A stretch of 64,000 nucleotides of DNA from assembly GCA_963210315.1 (NCBI GenBank), contig OY723260.1, positions 2,294,001 through 2,358,000 of the forward strand, read 5' to 3'. This DNA comes from Rhynchopus euleeides (Eukaryota; Euglenozoa; Diplonemea; Diplonemida; Diplonemidae). Positions 37,601 to 47,981 of the stretch are shown in pieces. The translations under genes and the position numbers were made by a program. How positions within the stretch are numbered: position 1 is the first letter of the stretch; each line of letters starts with the position of its first letter. Under the pieces are notes generated by a model, which was not told where the DNA came from, ran no database searches, and saw only the letters and a program-made list of their open reading frames with translations.

Positions 37601-40600
37601 ATTTGGGACCGACCGAAAAATTGACCAGATGGCGGTCCCATATTTGGGACCGACCGAAAAACTGCCCAGATGGCGGTCCCAAATTTGGGACCGACCGAGA
37701 AACTGACCAGATGGCGGTCCCAAATTTGGGACCGACCGAAAAATTGACCAGATGGCGGTCCCAAATTTGGGACCGACCGAAAAACTGCCCAGATGGCGGT
37801 CCCAAATTTGGGACCGACCGAGAAACTGACCAGATGGCGGTCCCAAATTTGGGACCGACCGAAAAATTGACCAGATGGCGGTCCCAAATTTGGGACCGAC
37901 CGAAAAACTGCCCAGATGGCGGTCCCAAATTTGGGACCGACCGAGAAACTGACCAGATGGCGGTCCCAAATTTGGGACCGACCGAAACATTGACCAGATG
38001 GTGGTCCCAAATTTGGGACCGACCGAAAAACTGACCAGATGGCGGTCCCAAATTTGGGACCGACGGAAAAACTGACCAGATGGTGGTCCCAAATTTGGGA
38101 CCGACCGAAAAACTGACCAGATGGCGGTCCCAAATTTGGGACCGACCGAAAAATTGACGAGATGGTGGTCCCAAATTTGGGACCGACCGAAAAACTGACC
38201 AGATGGCGGTCCCAAATTTGGGACCGACCGAATAATTGACCAGATGGCTGTCCCAAATTTGGGACCGACCGAAAAACTGACCAGATGGCGGTCCCAAATT
38301 TGGGACCGACCGAAAAACTGACCAGATGGCGGTCCCAAATTTGGGACCGACTGAAAAATTGACCAGATGGTGGTCCCAAATTTGGGACCGACCGAATAAT
38401 TGACCAGATGGCGGTCCCAAATTTGGGACCGACCGAGAAACTGACCAGATGGCGGTCCCAAATTTGGGACCGACCGAAACATTGACCAGATGGTGGTCCC
38501 AAATTTGGGACCGACCGAGAAACTGACCAGATGGCGGTCCCAAATTTGGGACCGACCGAAAAATTGACCAGATGGCGGTCCCATATTTGGGACCGACCGA
38601 AAAACTGCCCAGATGGCGGTCCCAAATTTGGGACCGACCGAGAAACTGACCAGATGGCGGTCCCAAATTTGGGACCGACCGAAAAATTGACCAGATGGCG
38701 GTCCCAAATTTGGGACCGACCGAAAAACTGACCAGATGGCGGTCCCAAATTTGGGACCGACTGAATAATTGACCAGATGGTGGTCCCAAATTTGGGACCG
38801 ACCGAAAAATTGACAAGATGGCGGTCCCAAATTTGGGACCGACCGAGAAACTGACCAGATGGCGGTCCCAAATTTGGGACCGACCGAAACATTGACCAGA
38901 TGGTGGTCCCAAATTTGGGACCGACCGAAAAATTGACCAGATGGCGGTCCCAAATTTGGGACCGACCGAGAAACTGACCAGATGGCGGTCCCAAATTTGG
39001 GACCGACCGAAACATTGACCAGATGGCGGTCCCAAATTTGGGACCGACCGAAAAACTGCCCAGATGGCGGTCCCAAATTTGGGACCGACCGAAAAGTTGA
39101 CCAGATGGCGGTCCCAAATTTGGGACCGACCGAAAAACTGACCAGATGGTGGTCCCAAATTTGGGACCGACCGAAAAACTGACCAGATGGCGGTCCCAAA
39201 TTTGGGACCGACCGAGAAACTGACCAGATGGCGGTCCCAAATTTGGGACCGACCGAAAAATTGACCAGATGGTGGTCCCAAATTTGGGACCGACCGAGAA
39301 ACTGACCAGATGGCGGTCCCAAATTTGGGACCGACCGAAAAATTGACCAGATGGCGGTCCCAAATTTGGGACCGACCGAAAAACTGCCCAGATGGCGGTC
39401 CCAAATTTGGGACCGACCGAGAAACTGACCAGATGGCGCTCCCAAATTTGGGACCGACCGAAACATTGACCAGATGGTGGTCCCAAATTTGGGACCGACC
39501 GAAAAACTGACCAGATGGCGGTCCCAAATTTGGGACCGACCGAAAAACTGACCAGATGGTGGTCCCAAATTTGGGACCGACCGAAAACTTGACCAGATGG
39601 CTGTCCCAAATTTGGGACCGACCGAAAAACTGACCAGATGGCGGTCCCAAATTTGGGACCGACCGAAAAACTGACCAGATGGCGGTCCCAAATTTGGGAC
39701 CGACCGAAAAATTGACCAGATGGCGGTCCCAAATTTGGGACCGACCGAAAAACTGCCCAGATGGCGGTCCCAAATTTGGGACCGACCGAGAAACTGACCA
39801 GATGGCGGTCCCAAATTTGGGACCGACCGAAAAATTGACCAGATGGTGGTCCCAAATTTGGGACCGACCGAGAAACTGACCAGATGGCGGTCCCAAATTT
39901 GGGACCGACCGAAAAACTGACCAGATGGTGGTCCCAAATTTGGGACCGACCGAAAAACTGACCAGATGGCGGTCCCAAATTTGGGACCGACCGAAAAATT
40001 GACCAGATGGTGGTCCCAAATTTGGGACCGACCGAAAAACTGACCAGATGGCGGTCCCAAATTTGGGACCGACCGAAAAATTGACGAGATGGTGGTCCCA
40101 AATTTGGGACCGACCGAAAAACTGACCAGATGGCGGTCCCAAATTTGGGACCGACCGAAAAATTGACCAGATGGCGGTCCCAAATTTGGGACCGACCGAA
40201 AAACTGCCCAGATGGCGGTCCCAAATTTGGGACCGACCGAGAAACTGACCAGATGGCGGTCCCAAATTTGGGACCGACCGAAAAATTGACCAGATGGCGG
40301 TCCCAAATTTGGGACCGACCGAAAAACTGCCCAGATGGCGGTCCCAAATTTGGGACCGACCGAGAAACTGACCAGATGGCGGTCCCAAATTTGGGACCGA
40401 CCGAAACATTGACCAGATGGTGGTCCCAAATTTGGGACCGACCGAAAAACTGACCAGATGGCGGTCCCAAATTTGGGACCGACCGAAAAACTGACCAGAT
40501 GGTGGTCCCAAATTTGGGACCGACCGAAAAACTGACCAGATGGCGGTCCCAAATTTGGGACCGACCGAAAAATTGACGAGATGGTGGTCCCAAATTTGGG

Positions 40601-43600
40601 ACCGACCGAAAAACTGACCAGATGGCGGTCCCAAATTTGGGACCGACCGAATAATTGACCAGATGGCTGTCCCAAATTTGGGACCGACCGAAAAACTGAC
40701 CAGATGGCGGTCCCAAATTTGGGACCGACCGAAAAACTGACCAGATGGCGGTCCCAAATTTGGGACCGACTGAAAAATTGACCAGATGGTGGTCCCAAAT
40801 TTGGGACCGACCGAATAATTGACCAGATGGCGGTCCCAAATTTGGGACCGACCGAGAAACTGACCAGATGGCGGTCCCAAATTTGGGACCGACCGAAACA
40901 TTGACCAGATGGTGGTCCCAAATTTGGGACCGACCGAGAAACTGACCAGATGGCGGTCCCAAATTTGGGACCGACCGAAAAATTGACCAGATGGCGGTCC
41001 CATATTTGGGACCGACCGAAAAACTGCCCAGATGGCGGTCCCAAATTTGGGACCGACCGAGAAACTGACCAGATGGCGGTCCCAAATTTGGGACCGACCG
41101 TAAAATTGACCAGATGGCGGTCCCAAATTTGGGACCGACCGAAAAACTGACCAGATGGCGGTCCCAAATTTGGGACCGACCGAGAAACTGACCAGATGGC
41201 GGTCCCAAATTTGGGACCGACCGAAACATTGACCAGATGGTGGTCCCAAATTTGGGACCGACCGAAAAATTGACCAGATGGCGGTCCCAAATTTGGGACC
41301 GACCGAGAAACTGACCAGATGGCGGTCCCAAATTTGGGACCGACCGAAACATTGACCAGATGGCGGTCCCAAATTTGGGACCGACCGAAAAACTGCCCAG
41401 ATGGCGGTCCCAAATTTGGGACCGACCGAAAAGTTGACCAGATGGCGGTCCCAAATTTGGGACCGACCGAAAAACTGACCAGATGGTGGTCCCAAATTTG
41501 GGACCGACCGAAAAACTGACCAGATGGCGGTCCCAAATTTGGGACCGACCGAGAAACTGACCAGATGGCGGTCCCAAATTTGGGACCGACCGAAAAATTG
41601 ACCAGATGGTGGTCCCAAATTTGGGACCGACCGAGAAACTGACCAGATGGCGGTCCCAAATTTGGGACCGACCGAAAAATTGACCAGATGGCGGTCCCAA
41701 ATTTGGGACCGACCGAAAAACTGCCCAGATGGCGGTCCCAAATTTGGGACCGACCGAGAAACTGACCAGATGGCGCTCCCAAATTTGGGACCGACCGAAA
41801 CATTGACCAGATGGTGGTCCCAAATTTGGGACCGACCGAAAAACTGACCAGATGGCGGTCCCAAATTTGGGACCGACCGAAAAACTGACCAGATGGTGGT
41901 CCCAAATTTGGGACCGACCGAAAACTTGACCAGATGGCTGTCCCAAATTTGGGACCGACCGAAAAACTGACCAGATGGCGGTCCCAAATTTGGGACCGAC
42001 CGAAAAACTGACCAGATGGCGGTCCCAAATTTGGGACCGACCGAAAAATTGACCAGATGGCGGTCCCAAATTTGGGACCGACCGAAAAACTGCCCAGATG
42101 GCGGTCCCAAATTTGGGACCGACCGAGAAACTGACCAGATGGCGGTCCCAAATTTGGGACCGACCGAAAAATTGACCAGATGGTGGTCCCAAATTTGGGA
42201 CCGACCGAAAAACTGACCAGATGGCGGTCCCAAATTTGGGACCGACCGAAAAACTGACCAGATGGTGGTCCCAAATTTGGGACCGACCGAAAAACTGACC
42301 AGATGGCGGTCCCAAATTTGGGACCGACCGAAAAATTGACCAGATGGTGGTCCCAAATTTGGGACCGACCGAAAAACTGACCAGATGGCGGTCCCAAATT
42401 TGGGACCGACCGAAAAATTGACGAGATGGTGGTCCCAAATTTGGGACCGACCGAAAAACTGACCAGATGGCGGTCCCAAATTTGGGACCGACCGAAAAAT
42501 TGACCAGATGGCTGTCCCAAATTTGGGACCGACCGAAAAACTGACCAGATGGTGGTCCCAAATTTGGGACCGACCGAAAAATTGACCAGATGGCTGTCCC
42601 AAATTTGGGACCGACCGAAAAACTGACCAGATGGCGGTCCCAAATTTGGGACCGACTGAAAAATTGACCAGATGGTGGTCCCAAATTTGGGACGGACCGA
42701 AAAATTGACCAGATGGCGGTCCCACATTTGGGACCGACCGAGAAACTGACCAGATGGCGGTCCCAAATTTGGGACCGACCGAAAAACTGCCCAGATGGCG
42801 GTCCCAAATTTGGGACCGACCGAAAAACTGACCAGATGGCGGTCCCAAATTTGGGACCGACCGAGAAACTGACCAGATGGCGGTCCCAAATTTGGGACCG
42901 ACCGAACAATTGACCAGATGGTGGTCCCAAATTTGGGACCGACCGAGAACCTGACCAGATGGCGGTCCCAAATTTGGGACCGACCGAAAAATTGACCAGA
43001 TGGCGGTCCCAAATTTGGGACCGACCGAAAAACTGACCAGATGGTGGTCCCAAATTTGGGACCGACCGAAAAACTGACCAGATGGTGGTCCCAAATTTGG
43101 GACCGACCGAGAACCTGACCAGATGGCGGTCCCAAATTTGGGACCGACCGAAAACCTGACCAGATGGTGGTCCCAAATTTGGGACCGACCGAAAAATTGA
43201 CCAGATGGTGGTCCCAAATTAGGGACCGACCGAAAAACTGATCAGATGGTAGTCCCAAATTTGGGACCGACCGAGAAACTGACCAGATGGCGGTCCCAAA
43301 TTTGGGACCGACCGAAAAATTGACCAGATGGTGGTCCCAAATTTGGGACCGACCGAGAAACTGACCAGATGGCGGTCCCAAATTTGGGACCGACCGAAAA
43401 ATTGACCAGATGGTGGTCCCAAATTTGGGACCGACCGAAAAACTGACCAGATGGCGGTCCCAAATTTGGGACCGACCGAAAAACTGACCAGATGGTGGTC
43501 CCAAATTTGGGACCGACCGAATAATTGGCCAGATGGTGGTCCCAAATTAGGGACCGACCGAAATACTGACCAGATGGTGGTCCCAAATTTGGGACCGACC

Positions 43601-45699
43601 GAAAAACTGACCAGATGGTAGTCCCAAATTTGGGACCGACCGAGAAACTGACCAGATGGCGGTCCCAAATTTGGGACCGACCGAAAAACTGACCAGATGG
43701 TGGTCCCAAATTTGGGACCGACCGAAGAATTGACCAGATGGTGGTCCCAAATTTGGGACCGACTGAAAAACTGACCAGATGGTGGTCCCAAATTAGGGAC
43801 CGACCGAAAAATTGACCAGATGGCGGTCCCAAATTTGGGACCGACCGAAAAACTGACCAGATGGTGGTCCCAAATTTGGGACCGACCGAAAAATTGACCA
43901 GATGGTGGTCCCAAATTTGGGACCGACCGAGAAACTGACCAGATGGCGGTCCCAAATTTGGGACCGACCGAAAAATTGACCAGATGGTGGTCCCAAATTT
44001 GGGACCGACCGAGAAACTGACCAGATGGCGGTCCCAAATTTGGGACCGACCGAAAAATTGACCAGATGGTGGTCCCAAATTTGGGACCGACCGAAAAATT
44101 GACCAGATGGTGGTCCCAAATTAGGGACCGACCGAAAAACTGACCAGATGGTGGTCCCAAATTTGGGACCGACCGAAAAACTGACCAGATGGTGGTCCCA
44201 AATTTGGGACCGACCGAGAAACTGACCAGATGGCGGTCCCAAATTTGGGACCGACCGAAAAATTGACCAGATGGTGGTCCCAAATTTGGGACCGACCGAG
44301 AAACTGACCAGATGGCGGTCCCAAATTTGGGACCGACCGAAAAATTGACCAGATGGTGGTCCCAAATTTGGGACCGACCGAGAAACTGACCAGATGGCGG
44401 TCCCAAATTTGGGACCGACCGAAAAATTGACCAGATGGTGGTCCCAAATTTGGGACCGACCGAGAAACTGACCAGATGGCGGTCCCAAATTTGGGACCGA
44501 CCGAAAAATTGACCAGATGGCGGTCCCAAATTTGGGACCGACCGAAAAGTTGACCAGATGGTGGTCCCAAATTTGGGACCGACCGAGAAACTGACCAGAT
44601 GGCGGTCCCAAATTTGGGACCGACCGAAAAATTGACCAGATGGTGGTCCCAAATTTGGGACCGACCGAGAAACTGACCAGATGGCGGTCCCAAATTTGGG
44701 ACCGACCGAAAAATTGACCAGATGGTGGTCCCAAATTTGGGACCGACCGAGAAACTGACCAGATGGCGGTCCCAAATTTGGGACCGACCGAAAAATTGAC
44801 CAGATGGCGGTCCCAAATTTGGGACCGACCGAAAAGTTGACCAGATGGTGGTCCCAAATTTGGGACCGACCGAGAAACTGACCAGATGGCGGTCCCAAAT
44901 TTGGGACCGACCGAAAAATTGACCAGATGGTGGTCCCAAATTTGGGACCGACCGAAAAATTGACCAGATGGTGGTCCCAAATTAGGGACCGACCGAAAAA
45001 CTGACCAGATGGTGGTCCCAAATTTGGGACCGACCGAGAAACTGACCAGATGGCGGTCCCAAATTTGGGACCGACCGAAAAATTGACCAGATGGTGGTCC
45101 CAAATTTGGGACCGACCGAGAAACTGACCAGATGGCGGTCCCAAATTTGGGACCGACCGAAAAATTGACCAGATGGCGGTCCCAAATTTGGGACCGACCG
45201 AAAAGTTGACCAGATGGCGGTCCCAAATTTGGGACCGACCGAAAACCTGACCAGATGGTGGTCCCAAATTTGGGACCGACCGAAAAACTGACCAGATGGC
45301 GGTCCCAAATTTGGGACCGACCGAGAAACTGACCAGATGGTGGTCCCAAATTTGGGACCGACCGAAAAATTGACCAGATGGTGGTCCCAAATTTGGGACC
45401 GACCGAAAAATTGACCAGATGGTGGTCCCAAATTAGGGACCGACCGAAAAACTGATCAGATGGTAGTCCCAAATTTGGGACCGACCGAGAAACTGACCAG
45501 ATGGCGGTCCCAAATTTGGGACCGACCGAAAAATTGACCAGATGGTGGTCCCAAATTTGGGACCGACCGAAAAACTGACCAGATGGTGGTCCCAAATTTG
45601 GGACCGACCGAAAAACTGACCAGATGGCGGTCCCAATTTTGGGACCGACCGAAATATTGACCAGATGGCGGTCCCAAATTTGTGACCGACCGAAAAACT
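16632..45699. repeat. 41-bp palindromic satellite, 709 tandem units
   Basis: The unit is gaccagatgg, then a C-G-G (or T-G-G, or C-T-G) position, then the core GGTCCCAAATTTGGGACC, then gaccga and a seven-base linker such as aaaaact, gaaact, aaaaatt, aacatt or ataatt. The core is an 18-bp perfect palindrome, extended to 20 bp (CGGTCCCAAATTTGGGACCG) in C-type units and shortened to 16 in ctg-type units. The span of 29,068 bases plus one equals exactly 709 x 41. Landmark units stay in a 41-base register from 16.6 to 42.7 kb except for one missing A in the linker at about 23,062. Variation concentrates in the linker and the base before the core; the core is changed in only a small minority of units. 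Large blocks are repeated inside the array. The minus strand has almost no stops in any frame, which I treat as a property of the unit, not a gene. Confidence 0.97.
32299..33975. repeat. 30-unit (1,230-bp) segmental duplication inside the array
   Basis: A block with a diagnostic order of variants (gaaact, then tcccatattt core, then aaactgccc, then gagaagct) at 32,299-32,745 is repeated at 33,529-33,975, offset exactly 30 units. Similar block copies occur elsewhere: 23,525 and 24,468 (23 units apart) mirror 37,588 and 38,531 (also 23 units apart). The block with cgctccc at 35,169 recurs at 39,310 (+101 units) and 41,647 (+57 units). Confidence 0.85.
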
Positions 45700-45760
45700 G
45701 ACCAGATGGACTATTTGTCGTATTGACCAATCTTTTGACCAAATGGTGGTCCCCTCTTTG
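45700..45760. repeat. Decayed right edge of the satellite array
   Basis: After the last full unit, gaccagatgg is followed by unrelated sequence. A degenerate half unit, gaccaaatggtggtcccc, follows at about 45,737. Core variants with attagggacc cluster only in the last 2.5 kb of the array (about 43,217 to 45,435). Confidence 0.7.
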
Positions 45761-46883
45761 GTCTGCGGAGCGCATTCTTTCGCCATTCTGTTGTTGGCAC
45801 GGATTCTCTTTGACGCGCAGACCATCCCTTCCACCTTTACGAGAGTGTGCCCACGGCACTGATGAAGCTGTCACGAAGAGGAGATGTGGCACAGTGAGTC
45901 ACTTGCAGCGATATGAGGTTGTGATGGTATTTGACGGCTCGGACAGCTCCCGCCCCCCACACCCCTCCCATTATTGAGTGCTGTTGAGTCTCTTGCTGTG
46001 CACCTCCCTTTTCTCGAGTTGCAGGCACCTCCACATCCCTCCACAGGAGCACACACTTTCTTACCCACACCACGTGTTGGCCTGAGTGCGGGAACTTCGG
46101 CTGTCCAGGGGCTGCTGAGTGGTGAGGGCCACGCAACGGGTCAAGCGGCGACCCCCCCCCCCCCCCCCAACTATCCGCCCCTTCCCTTCTGGATTTGTGA
46201 TGTGTTGAGCCGCTTTGACCAAGACCTTTACGCCGCGGACCTAGCTTCTCTATCCCCACGCGGCTTGTAGCCTTCGAGCACTGTTCTTTCGTGCAGTACA
46301 TGTGTTGTGCGCAGAGCCTGTAGAAGGACGAGGTAGTACGTGCTGCTCATCACACCAAGCAGCCGCAACACGAGATGACGGGCGCAGGCACCGGCCCCAC
46401 GAAGCACCCGAACAGACCCGGTTTTGGGCATGCTGAACATCACGGACCGAAATCATGTATCTTGACAAGACAGGCCCCTCCCTCTACCCCTAACCCCCTT
46501 TCCCCCCCTCTGGGCAACCTAGTCCTCTCACGTCGCGCCTCCTGCCCCTCACTCTCCCCGTGCAGCTCTTGCTAGTCACCAACATTATGCAACCCCCCCC
46601 CCCCCCTGCCGTTCCCTCGGGAGCTGTGACCTTCCTGGCTAACGATCATGTTTGTTTCTCATCTCACACCCTTTCACGGTTTCACAGCCCCCTGTTGGCA
46701 TGTTTACACATGTCAGGAGAAGTGTTTGCCAATTTTTCCCCTTGTGGCGAGGGGTGACGTCCCCGTACGTCACATATCGTCACACACATGAGGTTCCACA
46801 ACCACTGCACGCCACTGAGTGCTACGTAACATCACAGAAGCCCACGTAGAGTAGAAAGTCTTCTCACCACTTGACAACACATC

Positions 46884-47053
46884 AGGTCACATAAGTTCAC
46901 CTCCCGCCACTTCGCACACATACCACATCAGGTGACGTAAGGTCACATAAGTTCGCCTCCCGCCACTTCGCACTACTTAAGGTCACATTAGGTCACATAA
47001 GTTCACCTCCCGCCACTTCGCACTACTTAAGGTCACATTAGGTCACATGTTGG
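46884..47053 (+). repeat. 50-bp tandem repeat (AGGTCACAT motif)
   Basis: Units beginning aggtcacataagtt start at 46,884, 46,940 and 46,990, with a partial one at 47,040, giving spacings of 56, 50 and 50. Each carries ctcccgccacttcgcac, and the later ones also carry acttaaggtcacatt. The half-site AGGTCA/TGACCT recurs within each unit. Confidence 0.85.
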
Positions 47054-47331
47054 ATGTTAACTCACTTCACACCATTGAGAGCTACTCAACGGGGGTCTTC
47101 GATCAAAAGTGCACAAGTGAGCCGCTAACAGTATAGGATGCAACTTGACACACATTGACACAGAGCGAAATAAGAGGGTTGTGAACCCCGTTCTGTCGTG
47201 GCAATGTCCAGACCAAGATCGTCCAAGATTTCCGCAGCCTCGTCAGGCGCCACATCGCCAACTGACAAGCCCCCGTATCAAACGGAATGCATTCGGGTTA
47301 TGGCAGCGAGAGAACAGAACAGTCAGAGCGT

Positions 47332-47410
47332 AAACCCGCAAATCCGCAAATCCGCAAACCCGCAAATCCGCAAACCTGCAAGTACCCAAATACGCAAACC
47401 CGCTATCTCG
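47332..47410 (+). repeat. Short tandem repeat CCGCAAA(T/C)
   Basis: About nine imperfect 8-9 base units of the type ccgcaaat or ccgcaaac, degenerating rightwards into C-rich sequence. Confidence 0.8.
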
Positions 47411-47981
47411 CAACCCCCCCCTCCCCCCAAACCCGCGACATGCATGGGAGACTTGCTTTTCCATTCACTCTCGACGATCAAACCCCCCCACCCCCCGCAA
47501 CCCCGCAACCCCCCCCGCCCCCAACCCCCCTGCACATAGTAGGGGGCCCCCTATCTTCACGCCACCTCTGTTGCAGGACCTACACGCTGCGGTTACAAGC
47601 GGCTACAAGAGCTCCGACATGACATGACATCATGGGGATCCGCTGGACGCTGACTCCGTCTCCGTCAAGCGAGGGCTCCGAAGGGGTGGAGAAGCCCCGG
47701 TCACCTGAGGACAAGCGATCCTGAGGAGCTCTCTGGGTTTGGGTACCAGAGAGGCCGACAAAGTCGAGGTCGGTGGCCACACCCTGGAGTCCTTCTTGAC
47801 GTGATTCTACATTCTGGAAGAACGAATCTAGTTTGTCGCACAGTACTGAAAAAACTCGCGACTGCGTTGTGTTGCAAGTATGGCCTCCACCGGTGTGAGC
47901 TTTCGGGAAGCCTGACGAGTGGCGGGCCACGAGCCTGTCAAGGTCACAGGGGGGCACGCCCTGGAGGCAGACGGGTGGGTT

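Larger units (their letters stand above)
45761..47879. other. Repeat-rich intergenic region
   Basis: No gene is recognised. It holds a 17-C run (46,152-46,168), a tandem 50-bp repeat (46,884-47,053) and a CCGCAAAT-type short repeat (47,332-47,410). The segment 47,631-47,880 may be the 5' part or leader of the transposon-like element. Confidence 0.55.

Noticed and set aside
16679-42913. Many + strand frames of 66, 107 or 148 residues in the array (MAVPNLGPTE...)
   Set aside because: They appear wherever linker variants remove the TGA of ctgacc; they are chance products of the satellite.
16363-43176. Single giant minus-strand gene of 8,937 codons
   Set aside because: All three minus frames are open through the array because the unit lacks stops on that strand. 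The frames begin at TTG codons, and the 41-bp period ignores codon phase. No promoter, signal or conserved domain is present.
43217-45435. Telomeric TTAGGG repeats
   Set aside because: TTAGGG appears only once per variant unit through a single base change in the palindrome; it is never tandem.
16632-45699. CRISPR array
   Set aside because: The unit is 41 bp with no unique spacers; the seven-base linker varies among a few related forms, and the genome is eukaryotic.
47580-47957. 125-codon minus-strand frame before ORF1
   Set aside because: No domain; it overlaps the likely 5' leader of the transposon-like element.
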